Positions 1 through 8,888 of a stretch of 64,000 bases of DNA are shown in pieces (within the stretch, counting starts at the first letter, position 1; each line of letters starts with the position of its first letter). This DNA comes from Variovorax sp. (GTDB lineage: Bacteria > Pseudomonadota > Gammaproteobacteria > Burkholderiales > Burkholderiaceae_C): positions 62,001 to 126,000 of the forward strand of contig JAGIBP010000008.1 in NCBI GenBank assembly GCA_017744285.1. The letters run 5' to 3'. Below the pieces are notes generated by a model that was given only the letters and a program-made list of their open reading frames with translations, made no database searches and was not told the origin of the DNA. Position numbers and translations under genes: made by a program.

Positions 1-1028
1 TCGATCACCTTGGCCATGGCGGTCAGGCGCCGCGCGTTGGCCAGCGGGCCGAGCGTGGTGCCTTCGGCCAGGCCGTCGCCGAGCTTGAGGCTTTCGGCGT
101 GCTTCACCATCGCCTTCGCGAACTCCTCGCGGATGCTGTTGTGCACCAGGAAGCGGGTCGGCGAGATGCAGACCTGGCCGGCGTTGCGGAACTTGGCGGC
201 GCCCGAGGCCTTGACCGCGAGCGCGATGTCGGCGTCCTCGGCGACGATCACCGGGGCGTGGCCACCCAGCTCCATGGTGGCGCGCTTCATGTGCGCGCCG
301 GCCATGGCCGCGAGCTGCTTGCCGACCGGCGTCGAGCCGGTGAAGGTCACCTTGCGGATGATCGGGTGCGGAATGAGGTAGCTGGAGATCTCGGCCGGAT
401 CGCCGAACACCAGGCCCACGGTGCCCTTGGGCACGCCGGCATCGACGAAGGCCTGCAGCAGCGCTGCCGGCGAGGCGGGGGTTTCCTCGGGCGCCTTGAC
501 CAGGAAGGAGCAGCCGCTCGCCAGCGCGGCGCCGAGCTTGCGCACGATCTGGTTGATCGGGAAGTTCCACGGCGTGAACGCTGCCACCGGACCGACCGGC
601 TCCTTGATGACGAGCTGCTGCGCATTCAGGTTGCGCGACGGCACGATGCGGCCATAGACGCGGCGGCCTTCGTCGGCGAACCACTCGATGATGTCGGCGC
701 CGGCGAGCACTTCGCCGCGCGCCTCGACGAAGGGCTTGCCCTGCTCCTGGGTGAGCACGCGGGCGATGTCGGCGGCGCGCTCGCGCACGAGGCCGGCCGC
801 CTTTCGCATGATGGCGGCACGCTCGTTGGCCGGGACCTTGCGCCAGGCCTGGAAGCCGCGCTGCGCCGCCTCCAGCGCCCGGTCGAGGTCGGCGATGCCC
901 GCGTGGGCCACGCGGCCGATGGGCTTGCCGGTGGCCGGGTTGATCACATTCAACGTCTTGCCGCTCGCGGCGTCGCACCATTCGTTGTCGATGAGCAGGC
1001 GCGTGTCGGGATAGCTGGCTGTAGTCAT
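1..1028 (-). CDS. gabD: NAD(P)-dependent succinate-semialdehyde dehydrogenase, 3' end missing
   Basis: Aldehyde dehydrogenase superfamily enzyme, most like the GabD branch, which oxidises succinate semialdehyde to succinate in 4-aminobutyrate and related catabolism in the cytosol. The reading frame starts at ATG 1028 and runs off the left edge, leaving about 342 of the usual 480 or so residues. The N-terminal Rossmann part contains [10 protein letters not shown], followed by the general-base motif ELGGHAP and the catalytic Cys motif [11 protein letters not shown], so the catalytic core is present. It stands alone, 127 bases from the next gene on the same strand. The exact substrate is inferred from overall pattern; another short-chain semialdehyde is possible. 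Confidence 0.85.
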   Translation of the reverse strand, partial: MTTASYPDTRLLIDNEWCDAASGKTLNVINPATGKPIGRVAHAGIADLDRALEAAQRGFQAWRKVPANERAAIMRKAAGLVRERAADIARVLTQEQGKPFVEARGEVLAGADIIEWFADEGRRVYGRIVPSRNLNAQQLVIKEPVGPVAAFTPWNFPINQIVRKLGAALASGCSFLVKAPEETPASPAALLQAFVDAGVPKGTVGLVFGDPAEISSYLIPHPIIRKVTFTGSTPVGKQLAAMAGAHMKRATMELGGHAPVIVAEDADIALAVKASGAAKFRNAGQVCISPTRFLVHNSIREEFAKAMVKHAESLKLGDGLAEGTTLGPLANARRLTAMAKVI

Positions 1029-1154
1029 TCTGGGTCCTTGAAATCCGTGAGATGGGGATGTCGGTTCGCGAGCGGAACGAGCGCGGCGCGGGGCCGCGCC
1101 CTCGGGCGCACCGGCGATCCTAGCGCTCTTTCGATTCCGCCCGCGCGCGGCCTC

Positions 1155-1775
1155 TCATCGGTCGCGGCCGCCCCCGGCGCGCACCCAATAGAACGGCTTG
1201 GGCACCGCGGGCGCGGAAGGCGCGCGCAGCCGCCGCGGCGCCTTGGCGCGGATCGCCCCCTCCATCGCGCAATGCAGCGGCTCGCCCTCGGGCAGCCCGC
1301 GGTGCGCATCCAGCAGCACCTGCAGCGGAATCTCGGCGCTGTGCCAGCGGGTCTCGGGCCGGCGCACGAAGAAGACTTCGCGCGTGGCCACCAGCTGGCT
1401 CTGCGGCGCCTCGTCGCCGCCCGGGCCGTGCCAGACCGCGCCGATGTCGAAGGCGAGCATCACCGCGTCGGGCGTGCTGCGCCCGGCCAGCGAGCCGCTG
1501 TGGGCGGCCGCGAGCCAGCCCAGCACCTGCGGCGTGAGCTCGAAGGAGACCAGGTCCGGCCCGGAGGCGCCCGCCCCCGGCACCTCGACGTACACGGTGC
1601 GCGTCGCGCGGCTCGCCGCCTCGGCCATCTCGATGCGCCGCCGGCGCCGCCTCGACCGCACATGCGCCGCGGCGATCAGGCCCGCGATCGGACCCGCCGT
1701 CGCCAGCACCTCGAAGGCATTGAAGCCCGACAGCGCGGCCTGCATGCCGGCCGTGCCCGCAATCCCGAAACTCAC
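1155..1775 (-). CDS. Hypothetical protein with one predicted membrane segment
   Basis: I do not recognise the family. The preferred start is GTG 1775, which has a GAGGGG sequence upstream; an in-frame GTG at 1826 would add 17 residues. The product is about 206 residues. Near the N-terminus there is one hydrophobic stretch (NAFEVLATAGPIAGLIAAA) followed by an arginine run (RSRRRRRR), which suggests a single membrane anchor with a cytoplasmic basic flank. The rest is soluble. It lies 88 bases downstream of the RND outer-membrane factor gene on the same strand and may be the last gene of that operon, but nothing in the sequence ties it to efflux. Confidence 0.55.
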   Translation of the reverse strand: MSFGIAGTAGMQAALSGFNAFEVLATAGPIAGLIAAAHVRSRRRRRRIEMAEAASRATRTVYVEVPGAGASGPDLVSFELTPQVLGWLAAAHSGSLAGRSTPDAVMLAFDIGAVWHGPGGDEAPQSQLVATREVFFVRRPETRWHSAEIPLQVLLDAHRGLPEGEPLHCAMEGAIRAKAPRRLRAPSAPAVPKPFYWVRAGGGRDR

Positions 1776-1863
1776 ACCCGCACCCCTCGTGGGACAGGCT
1801 CGCTGCAACCGGCGAGCGCCTGCCACTCCAGGGCTATCGGCAGGCGGCGCGAAAACTTGAGAC

Positions 1864-3333
1864 TTACTCCCGCCGCGCGCCGACCGGCACGGGCGTCATC
1901 GCATCCGCCAGGTCGACCCAGCCGCCGCCCATCGCCTGGTAGACGTTCACGACCTGCGTGTAGCGGTCGGTGGCAAGCCCCACCTGGGCGAGTTCCGCGG
2001 CGAAGAGCTCGGTGTCGGCCACCAGCACCTCGAGGTAGCCGATGAGGCCGCTTTCGAACTTCAGGCGCGACAGACGCGCGAACTCGCGCAGCGCGATCAC
2101 CCGCTCGCGCTGCAGCGCCACGCCTTCGATGGTCTTCTGCGTGCCGATCAGCGCGTCGTTGGTGTCCCGGAAGGCGTTGAGGATGGCCGACTGGTAGACC
2201 AGCTCGGCCTGCGCCTTCTGCGCCTCGGCGGAACGCACCTGCCCCTCGATCGCGCCGAAGGTGAAGATCGGCCCGGTGAGGCTCGCGGCCGCCTGCCACG
2301 CCGTGGCGGGACCGCTGAGGAAGCTGCCCGCGGCGGTGCTGGTCGAGCCGTACAGCCCGGTCAGCGAGATGCTCGGGTAGTACAGCGCACGCGCCGCGCC
2401 GATGCTCGCGTTGGCGGCCACGAGGTTCTGCTCGGCCTGCAGGATGTCGGGCCGGCGCTCCAGCAGGCTGGCCGGAAGGTCCGCCGGAACGAGCGGCGCG
2501 ACGAGCTGGTCGATCGGCTTGCCGCGCGGGATCGGCCCCGGGTCGCGCCCGAGCAGGATCGAGATGCGCCCTTCCAGCGCGGCGATCTGCTGCTCGATGA
2601 CCGGGATCGCGGCCAGCGCCTGCTGGTGCTGCGAGCGCACCTGCATGACCTCGGTCTTCGAGACGATGCCGGAGCGGAAACGCAGGTCGAAGATGCGCGC
2701 CGTCTCGCCGAAGTTGCCGGCGGTGGCGATCGCGATCTCGCGCTGGCGGTCTAGGCCGCGCAGCGTGATGTAGCTGGTCGCCACGCCCGCCACCAGCGTG
2801 AGCACCACGCCGCGCTGCGCCTGCTCGCTGGCGTAGACCTGCGCCTGCGCGGCTTCGCCGAGCCGCCGCACGCGGCCGAAGAGATCGATCTGCCAGTTCG
2901 CGCCGAGGGCGGCCTGGTAGAGCGTGAAGTGGGGGTCGGCCGGCTCGGGCACCGGCGGCTGCCCGACGCGGCTCGCGCGGCTGCGGCTGGCCGCACCGCT
3001 GTAGGCGAGCTGTGGATAGAACTGCGACCGCACGCTGCCCAGCGTGCCGATGAACTGGTCGATGCGCGCCGCCGCCACGCGCACGTCGAGGTTCTGGCGC
3101 AAGGCGCTCTCGACGAGTTCGTCCAGCACCGGGTCGCCGAACTGCATCCACCAGCGGGTGTTCGCGACATCGGCCGCCCGCGGGTAGTCGATGCGCCACG
3201 CGGCGGGCGCCTGCACCTCGGGCCGGCGGTAGTCGGGGCCGACCGTGCAGGCGGCCAGCGCGAGCAAGGCTGCGACGAGCGCGAGCGCCCGCAGGGGGCG
3301 CGCGTGCGCCGCAGGGAGTGTGGAGTTCGACAT
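1864..3333 (-). CDS. RND efflux outer-membrane factor lipoprotein, NodT/OprM family
   Basis: Outer-membrane channel of a tripartite RND efflux pump (TolC/OprM-like), 489 residues. The N-terminus has a signal sequence ending in a lipobox (ALLALAAC), so Cys should be lipid-modified after cleavage; TVGPDYRRPEV right after it is the classical NodT-family opening. Two OEP (outer-membrane efflux) repeats follow, with typical phrases such as ARALYYPSISLTG and ERRPDILQAEQNLVAANA. Start ATG 3333 puts the lipobox at the expected place; frames extending further upstream are shadow. It is the distal gene of the block beginning with the membrane-fusion protein at 13050, with the Mnh antiporter genes lying between it and its expected RND partners and only 11 bases from the preceding mnhD copy. 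Confidence 0.93.
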   Translation of the reverse strand: MSNSTLPAAHARPLRALALVAALLALAACTVGPDYRRPEVQAPAAWRIDYPRAADVANTRWWMQFGDPVLDELVESALRQNLDVRVAAARIDQFIGTLGSVRSQFYPQLAYSGAASRSRASRVGQPPVPEPADPHFTLYQAALGANWQIDLFGRVRRLGEAAQAQVYASEQAQRGVVLTLVAGVATSYITLRGLDRQREIAIATAGNFGETARIFDLRFRSGIVSKTEVMQVRSQHQQALAAIPVIEQQIAALEGRISILLGRDPGPIPRGKPIDQLVAPLVPADLPASLLERRPDILQAEQNLVAANASIGAARALYYPSISLTGLYGSTSTAAGSFLSGPATAWQAAASLTGPIFTFGAIEGQVRSAEAQKAQAELVYQSAILNAFRDTNDALIGTQKTIEGVALQRERVIALREFARLSRLKFESGLIGYLEVLVADTELFAAELAQVGLATDRYTQVVNVYQAMGGGWVDLADAMTPVPVGARRE

Positions 3334-3344
3334 CGGTTGCAGCC

Positions 3345-5006
3345 TCAGAGAAGCGCCCAGGCGAAAAGCAGCGTGACCGCGAGCATCACGACGCAGGCGA
3401 CCGGCCAGCGCCGCAGGAAGGTGTCGGCGTGTTCGAGCCCGGCGCCGGCCGCGAGCGCCGGGCCCCCGAGGCCGCGCACGGCGATGCCGACGTCGCCGGC
3501 GGGCATGCGCGGCACGCGCTGCCCGAAGCGATCGAGCGCGAAGGCCAGCGCGGCGCCGACGACCACCGGCCACAGCGCGTCCCAGAGCGCAGCAGGCGCG
3601 AGCGCGTCGGGCCATTCGCCGGGCGCGAGGTTCAGGTACAGCAGCCAGGGCACGAGGAGCGACGCGAGCGCCATCGCGAGCCAGGCGAGCACCATCGCGC
3701 CGGGCGCGCGCGCGTCGGCATCGGCCGCCGCGCTCTCGCCGAGACGGCGAACGAAATGGACCATCAGCAGCGTCGAGGCGACCGACGACACCACCGCCAC
3801 GCTGCCCGCGAGGCCGTCGCCGAGCAGGTCCTTCGCGACGTCCTTGGCGAGCGCGCCGCCGGTCAGCGGCAGCCCGCCGAGCCCGAGCGCGATGATCGCC
3901 GCAGGGACCACCATCGGCCGCAGATGGCGCTGCCCGGTGAGCGCGACCACGCCGACCGCGAGGAAGAGCGCGCCTTTCACGAGCAGGTGGTGCGCCCCGT
4001 AGAACGCGGCCGCCACCGGCGTCGACGCGTCGCCGGCCGCCAGGCCCATGCCGACCACCGCGGCGACGAAGCCCATCTGGCTCACGCTCGAATAGGCGAG
4101 CACGGTCTTCGGATCGCGCTGCGTGAGGCCCACGAGCACGCCATACAGCGCGCCGAAGAGCCCCACCGACGCGAGCGCATGGCCGAAGGCGGGCAGCGCG
4201 ATGTCGTCGAACGGCAGCAGGCGCAGCATCGCGATCACGCTCGCCTTCACCACCGCGCCGCTCATCACGGCGGCGGCCGGGATCGGCGCGGCGCGGTAGG
4301 CCAGGGGCATCCACACATGCAGCGGCACGAGGCCCGCCTTCATGCCCAGGCCGACGAGCAGCAGCGTGACCGTGAGGTCACGCGTGGGCGACGCGGGCAG
4401 CGCGGCCACCGCGTCGGCGACGAGCAGGCTGCCGTCGGGCGTTGCGTTCGCCATTAGCACCAGGCCCGCGAGGAGGAAGGCCTCGGCCAGCAGCGCCAGC
4501 GCGAGGTAGAGGGCGCCCGCACGCAGCGCATCCGGCCCCTCCCCCTGCAGCACCAGGCCGCTCGCGCCCACGCTGAGCACCGCCAGCAGGAAGTAGAAGC
4601 CGACGAGGTCCGCCGCGAGGAACACGCCCACGCAGCCCGTCAGCGTCATCAGCCAGCAGACGACGAAGCCGCCGGACGCGGACCGCTCGCGCAGGAAGCG
4701 CTCGGCGTACACGCCCGCGAGCATCCAGAGCAGCGCGGCCGTGCCGAGCAGCATCGCGCCCGGGAAGTCGAGCGAGAAGCTCAGCGAGAAGAGCTGATTG
4801 CCCACCTCGACGCTGCCCGCGTCGGCATCGAAGAGCGCCGCCAGCAGCGCCGGCACCGGCGCGAGCACGAACAGGCGCGGCATGCACCGCCGCCACCGCG
4901 CCGAAACGCAGGCCGCGAGCAGCAGCGCGAGCGGCAGCCCGATGGCGAGCGGCACCATCACCTGCACGCCGGACAGGAAGGCGAGCGCGGAGGCGGCGGC
5001 GATCAT
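3345..5006 (-). CDS. mnhD: Mrp/Mnh antiporter subunit D, second copy (NuoL/M/N-like)
   Basis: Polytopic proton-antiporter-like membrane protein of about 553 residues, PF00361 family (proton_antipo_M), subunit D of an Mrp-type Na+(K+)/H+ antiporter. The conserved lysine helices are visible: GMKAGLVPLHVWMPLAYRAA, then VVKASVIAMLRLL, and DPKTVLAYSSVSQMGF. Start ATG 5006 overlaps the stop of the upstream mnhD by four bases. Odd feature: in the helix where MnhD/NuoN proteins carry an essential glutamate (the upstream copy has YVALELLT) this copy reads YFLLAVLS, so the Glu appears replaced by Ala. It may therefore be a structural or altered-coupling subunit. Subunit letter is by similarity; MrpA-like N-terminal half is the alternative. 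Confidence 0.85.
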   Translation of the reverse strand: MIAAASALAFLSGVQVMVPLAIGLPLALLLAACVSARWRRCMPRLFVLAPVPALLAALFDADAGSVEVGNQLFSLSFSLDFPGAMLLGTAALLWMLAGVYAERFLRERSASGGFVVCWLMTLTGCVGVFLAADLVGFYFLLAVLSVGASGLVLQGEGPDALRAGALYLALALLAEAFLLAGLVLMANATPDGSLLVADAVAALPASPTRDLTVTLLLVGLGMKAGLVPLHVWMPLAYRAAPIPAAAVMSGAVVKASVIAMLRLLPFDDIALPAFGHALASVGLFGALYGVLVGLTQRDPKTVLAYSSVSQMGFVAAVVGMGLAAGDASTPVAAAFYGAHHLLVKGALFLAVGVVALTGQRHLRPMVVPAAIIALGLGGLPLTGGALAKDVAKDLLGDGLAGSVAVVSSVASTLLMVHFVRRLGESAAADADARAPGAMVLAWLAMALASLLVPWLLYLNLAPGEWPDALAPAALWDALWPVVVGAALAFALDRFGQRVPRMPAGDVGIAVRGLGGPALAAGAGLEHADTFLRRWPVACVVMLAVTLLFAWALL

Positions 5007-6532
5007 GGCCCCTCCACCCACACCAGCAAGGGCCGGCCGATCAGCGCCACGTCGACGGGGCAGAGGGCCGCGGCCCCGAGCAGGAACGAGCACAGCGCGA
5101 GCGCCAGCACGGCGGCCTGCTGGTAGCGCGGCACGATCTTCTTCGGCGTCCAGCCGAGCTCGGCCGGCTGCATCGCGCGCATCACCACGATGAACACGTA
5201 CGCGCCCGTGAGCAGGCCGCCGGCCAGCATCACGAGCGCCCACCACCACTGCGCGGTCGCGAGGGCCGACGACAGCAGCAGCCACTTCGCGAGAAAGCCG
5301 CCCGAGGGCGGCAGCCCGACCAGCGATGCGCCGCCGAGGGCGAAGGCGGCCAGCGTCATCGGCAGCGCGCGGCCCGCGCCGCGCAGGTCGGCCACGCGGT
5401 CGTGGCCGAGCGTGGCGTAGATGAGCCCGGCGGCCATGAACATCGCGGCCTTGGCGGTGGCGTGCGAGATTGCCTGCAGCATGCCGCCGTCGATCGCGCG
5501 GGCGCTGTCGATCTGCGCCGCCTCGAGCCCAGCGACCAGCGGGAACATCAGGAACAGGTAGCCGATCTGCGCGACCGTCGAGTACGCGATCAGCAGCTTG
5601 AGCCGCGCCTGACGCAGCGCCACCACGTTGCCGACCAGGATCGCCGCCGCGCCCAACGCCGCGAGCGCTTGCGCGAAAGGCATGGTGAGGATGTCGGCGA
5701 ACACGTCCAGCCACAGGCGCACGACCAGGAACCACCCGCCCTTGATGACGAGCGCCGAAAGCAGCGCGCTGGCGGCAGCCGGCGCGCCGGCATGCGCGGG
5801 CGGCAGCCACAGGTGCAGCGGAAAGAGCGCGGTCTTCGCAAGCAGGCCGACGCTCATCAGCACCGCTGCGGTCCAGGTGATCGGCTCGGCGCGGATCGCG
5901 CGCGCGAGCTGCGCGATGTCCAGCGTGCCGTAGGCGCCGTACAGCAGGAAGGCGCCCAGCAGGTAGAACATCGACCCCAGGAGCGCGAAGAGCAGGTAGC
6001 GCAGCGCCGCCTGCAGGGTGTCGCCGCGTCCGTCGAGGCTCACCAGCGGCACGGCCGCGAAGGTCAGGAGTTCGAGCGCCACGTAGAGCGTGAACACGTC
6101 CCCGCTCGCGAACACCAGGTTGAGCGAGCCCCACACCGCCAGCAGCAGCAGCCAGAACGCGAAGGGCGCGCGCGCCTCCCGCTCGCCCCGGGGCATGCCG
6201 AAGTCGCCGCAGGCATAGAGGCCGATGAGGCCGATCACGACGGCGGTGGCGACGATCATCACCACCGACAGCCCGTCCGCGCGCAGCGCCACGCCCAGCG
6301 GCGGCGCCCAGCCGCCCAGCAGGTAGACCACGGGCGCGCCCGAAGCCATGAGCACGTCGGCGATGCCGATCGCGATGCCGAAGCCGGCGACGAGCGTGAA
6401 GAGCGCCACGCGCTGCGCATGACGCCCGCCGAGCACGAGCCCGAGCAGCGTGCCGACGAAGGGCAGCAGCACCGACAGCACCAGCAGCAGGCCGCCCGGC
6501 GTGGTCGCGTTCATCGCGTCGGCCGTCGGCAC
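5003..6532 (-). CDS. mnhD: Mrp/Mnh antiporter subunit D, first copy
   Basis: Membrane antiporter subunit of about 509 residues, homologous to NuoL/M/N of complex I and to MnhD/MrpD. Key charged residues of the proton path are visible: Glu in YVALELLTF, Lys in LLAKTALFPLHLWLPPAHAG, Lys in LVIKGGWFLVVRLW, and the LLIAYSTVAQIGYLF helix. GTG 6532 directly abuts the mnhC stop; ATG 6514 (NATTPGG) is an alternative start. It sits between mnhC and a second, diverged mnhD, with coupled junctions on both sides. Acts in the inner membrane, exchanging cytosolic Na+ or K+ for external H+ as part of a multi-subunit complex. Confidence 0.92.
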   Translation of the reverse strand: MPTADAMNATTPGGLLLVLSVLLPFVGTLLGLVLGGRHAQRVALFTLVAGFGIAIGIADVLMASGAPVVYLLGGWAPPLGVALRADGLSVVMIVATAVVIGLIGLYACGDFGMPRGEREARAPFAFWLLLLAVWGSLNLVFASGDVFTLYVALELLTFAAVPLVSLDGRGDTLQAALRYLLFALLGSMFYLLGAFLLYGAYGTLDIAQLARAIRAEPITWTAAVLMSVGLLAKTALFPLHLWLPPAHAGAPAAASALLSALVIKGGWFLVVRLWLDVFADILTMPFAQALAALGAAAILVGNVVALRQARLKLLIAYSTVAQIGYLFLMFPLVAGLEAAQIDSARAIDGGMLQAISHATAKAAMFMAAGLIYATLGHDRVADLRGAGRALPMTLAAFALGGASLVGLPPSGGFLAKWLLLSSALATAQWWWALVMLAGGLLTGAYVFIVVMRAMQPAELGWTPKKIVPRYQQAAVLALALCSFLLGAAALCPVDVALIGRPLLVWVEGP

Positions 6533-6838
6533 CTACGGGTCTCCGGCGGCGGCATCCGTCTCTTCATGCAGCCGCAGCAGCAGCGCCACCGCGAGGGCGG
6601 AGGCGGCGAAGGCAACGACGATCGCGGTGATCAGCAGGGCCTGCGGCACCGGATCGCCGGCCAGCCCCGCCGCCGCGCCGCGGCGCGCGATGACCGCGCA
6701 CAGCAGGAACACGCCGTTGCCGATCAGGTTGAACGCGAGAACCTTGCGCAGCGGCTGCGGGTTGACGACGAAGCCGTACAGCCCGAGCCCGATCAGCACC
6801 GCCGCGCACAGCCCGAAGAGCCGGGTCGCGTCCATCAT
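6533..6838 (-). CDS. mnhC: Mrp/Mnh antiporter subunit C (NuoK-like)
   Basis: Small membrane protein of 101 residues with three hydrophobic helices, matching the length and layout of MnhC/MrpC and NuoK. Typical phrases are GLGLYGFVVNPQPLRKVLAFNLIGNGVFL and PQALLITAIVVAFAASALAVALLLRL, where the ALxITAIVI pattern is family-typical. Two consecutive ATG codons (6838 and 6835) are possible starts; the first overlaps the preceding stop. It works as one subunit of the Mrp complex and is encoded between the fused A/B subunit and the two D subunits. Confidence 0.92.
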   Translation of the reverse strand: MMDATRLFGLCAAVLIGLGLYGFVVNPQPLRKVLAFNLIGNGVFLLCAVIARRGAAAGLAGDPVPQALLITAIVVAFAASALAVALLLRLHEETDAAAGDP

Positions 6839-7776
6839 GGCCGCACCGCCCGGTGGGGCGCCCCCGCGAGCAGCAGCGCCAGCGTGAGCGCGAGCGAGGG
6901 CAGGAGTGCGAACTCGATCGCGACGATGCACAGCTTGGCAAGCCCCTCGGGATAGGCGAGGAACGCGCCCGCCACGCCCGCACCCGCGAAGCCGACGCCA
7001 ATGAACAGCAGCGGCCCCGCGACCAGCCAGAAACGCAGCGCGCGGCGGCTCACCGGCGGCACGTCGGCGAGCCCCGCCATCATCGCGAGCAGCCACATGG
7101 CCGCGAGGATCGTCGCGCCCTGGAACTTGCCGCCGGGCTCGTCGGCGCCCCACCACAGGATGTACACGCCCACCACGATGCCGATCGGCGGCAGGATGCG
7201 CGCCAGGTGCGCGAGGATGCTGTTGGGCCCGGCGATGGGCTGCAGGCTGGGGCGGCCGCCCCACGCGCGGTCCGGCGCGAGCGACCACACCCCCACCAGC
7301 CCGAAGGCCAGCACGATGGCTTCGAGCAGCGTGTCCATCGCGCGGAAGGACAGCAGCACGGCGGTGATCGGGTTGCCCACGCCGGTGGCGCCGATGTTCT
7401 CGATCACCGCCGGCGCGAGCGTGGGCGTGGCCTCGGGCAGCAGCAGCACGCACATGGCGACGATCGCCGCGACCATGATGGCACCGATGGCCGCGAGCGC
7501 GCGCGTCAGCGCACCGGGGCGTGCGCGGTTCGCACGGGCCTCCGTGGCGCGCAGCCGCGCCGCGGCGCCCACCAGCAGCGCCCCGGTGAGGCCGGCGCCG
7601 ATGGCGGCCTCCGTCATGGCCACGTCGATGGCCGCCAGCCGCAACCACGCCGCCGTCAGCAGCAGGCCGTAGGGGATGAAGCCCGCGACGGCCGCGAAGG
7701 TGTCGCGGGCGAACACCGTCCACGCCGCGAGGCCGACGAACAGCACCGCGAGCGCGAGGTTCAGCATCAGGCTCAT
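6835..7776 (-). CDS. mnhB: Fused DUF4040 (MrpA C-terminal type) and MnhB antiporter subunit
   Basis: Membrane protein of 313 residues with two recognisable parts. Residues about 1-95 look like DUF4040/MbhD, the segment found in the C-terminal region of large MrpA subunits (AAIDVAMTEAAIGAGLTGALLVGAAARLR). Residues about 140-300 are an MnhB domain (ENIGATGVGNPITAVLLSFR, RAMDTLLEAIVLAFGLVG, GGKFQGATILAAMWLLAMMAG). No NuoL-like MrpA N-terminal part is attached. Starts at ATG 7776, overlapping the mnhG stop by four bases, and its own stop overlaps mnhC. The arrangement resembles Mrp and Mbh-type complexes in which subunit A is split into pieces. Confidence 0.88.
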   Translation of the reverse strand: MSLMLNLALAVLFVGLAAWTVFARDTFAAVAGFIPYGLLLTAAWLRLAAIDVAMTEAAIGAGLTGALLVGAAARLRATEARANRARPGALTRALAAIGAIMVAAIVAMCVLLLPEATPTLAPAVIENIGATGVGNPITAVLLSFRAMDTLLEAIVLAFGLVGVWSLAPDRAWGGRPSLQPIAGPNSILAHLARILPPIGIVVGVYILWWGADEPGGKFQGATILAAMWLLAMMAGLADVPPVSRRALRFWLVAGPLLFIGVGFAGAGVAGAFLAYPEGLAKLCIVAIEFALLPSLALTLALLLAGAPHRAVRP

Positions 7777-8090
7777 CGCGGCGCCTCCTCGCGGGAAGCA
7801 CGCTGCTCGCTCGCGCGGATCGCGCGCGCGATCATCTGCGACGCGGTGGAGGACGCGAGCAGCACCAGGAACCAGATCGCGATCAGCTTGAGCGCCAGCG
7901 TCACGGTGCCGACCTGCGGCAGGAGGCCGATCACGATCAGGCCGAGGCCGAGGTTGTCGGCCTTGGTCAGCGCGTGCAGGCGCGTGTAGGCGTCCGGGAA
8001 GCGCAGCAGGCCGACCGTGCCGGCCAGGAAGAAGAACGCGCCCGCGCAGACCGCGACGATGGTGAAGAGGTCCGCGGCCAACCGCATCAT
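7773..8090 (-). CDS. mnhG: Mrp/Mnh antiporter subunit G
   Basis: Small membrane protein of 105 residues with three hydrophobic helices. GTVGLLRFPDAYTRLHALTKADNLGLGLI is a clear MnhG/PhaG signature (the family shows RFPDxxxRxHAxTKxxTxG). The C-terminal tail is short, charged and cytoplasmic in character. ATG 8090 overlaps the mnhF stop by four bases and its stop overlaps the fused A/B gene. Function is as an accessory but required subunit of the multi-component cation/proton antiporter. Confidence 0.93.
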   Translation of the reverse strand: MMRLAADLFTIVAVCAGAFFFLAGTVGLLRFPDAYTRLHALTKADNLGLGLIVIGLLPQVGTVTLALKLIAIWFLVLLASSTASQMIARAIRASEQRASREEAPR

Positions 8091-8389
8091 GGCGGGCCTC
8101 CTTCGGTGTGGGCCGCGGCGTCGGCCTCGTCCCGCACCAGCACCGAGCCGGCGCGCACGAACGCGATGGTGGCGAACGGCGCGAGCAGCGCCAGCGTGAG
8201 CACCACGTTGATCACGATCTCCATGCCGTGCAGCGTGCCCAGCAGCAGCAGGCCCGCGATGCCGCCGGTGCCGAAGAGCATCGCGGCCATCATGCGCGCC
8301 ACGTTGCCGGGGCCGCGCAGCACCACCAGCAGGCTCACCGCGACCATCACGAACACGAAGGCGCAGGCGCCGAGCAGGAAGTCATCCAT
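8087..8389 (-). CDS. mnhF: Mrp/Mnh antiporter subunit F
   Basis: Membrane protein of 100 residues, three helices, matching the MnhF/PhaF/MrpF family in size. Visible motifs include LVVLRGPGNVARMMAAMLFGTG (RGPxxxDR-like position) and MEIVINVVLTLALLAPFATIAFVR, the conserved C-terminal helix. Start ATG 8389 lies eight bases inside the mnhE coding end and the stop overlaps mnhG. MrpF is generally a small structural subunit; the charged tail DEADAAAHTEGG is variable in the family. Confidence 0.9.
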   Translation of the reverse strand: MDDFLLGACAFVFVMVAVSLLVVLRGPGNVARMMAAMLFGTGGIAGLLLLGTLHGMEIVINVVLTLALLAPFATIAFVRAGSVLVRDEADAAAHTEGGPP

Positions 8390-8888
8390 GGTGCCGCTCC
8401 ACCACGACGAGCGCGTTCGACAGCAGCCGCTCTTCGTCGGCCATCTGCTGCGCCAGCGGCTGGTCGGTGTCCAGGCAGTGGTAGACCACCGCGTCCTCGG
8501 TCTCGCCGACGGGCACCGTCCCGGGCATGAGGCTCATGATCGAGACGAAGTCGTTGCGCGCGAGCCCCGGCGGCAGGCTCACCGGACATGACACGAAGCC
8601 GGCCTTCAGCGGCATGCGCGGCGACATCGCGCGGCGCGCCACGTCCACGCCGGCGCGCACCGACTGCCACACGAAATGCGGCACGAAGGCCAGCAGCGCC
8701 AGCAGCCGCACATGGCCCAGCTCGGGCGGCATCAGCCGCGCGCTGGTCCAGGTCGCGGCCGCCGCCGCCAGCAGGCCGATCGCGAGGTCGGCGGGCTTCA
8801 GGCTCGGCAGCAGCACCAGCCAGAGACCGAGGAAGAGCGCGCCGCGGGTCAGCACGGTGCGGGCAACCGTGGCGGCGGGGGCTTTCAT
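8382..8888 (-). CDS. mnhE: Mrp/Mnh antiporter subunit E
   Basis: Protein of 168 residues with two or three N-terminal membrane helices and a soluble C-terminal domain, as in MnhE/PhaE. Family features seen: FLGLWLVLLPSLKPADLAIGLLAAA at the N-terminus, FVPHFVWQSVRAGVDVARRA, then SLPPGLARNDFVSIMSLMPGTVPV (family: LTPGTxxV) and a hydrophilic tail. ATG 8888 overlaps the stop of the upstream RND permease in an ATGA junction, so translation of the antiporter appears coupled to the efflux pump gene. It is the first antiporter gene of the block. Confidence 0.92.
   Translation of the reverse strand: MKAPAATVARTVLTRGALFLGLWLVLLPSLKPADLAIGLLAAAAATWTSARLMPPELGHVRLLALLAFVPHFVWQSVRAGVDVARRAMSPRMPLKAGFVSCPVSLPPGLARNDFVSIMSLMPGTVPVGETEDAVVYHCLDTDQPLAQQMADEERLLSNALVVVERHHG

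Noticed and set aside
1029..1154. Possible RNA or small gene in the gap after gabD
   Set aside because: No open frame with a ribosome site and no stable stem that I could support.
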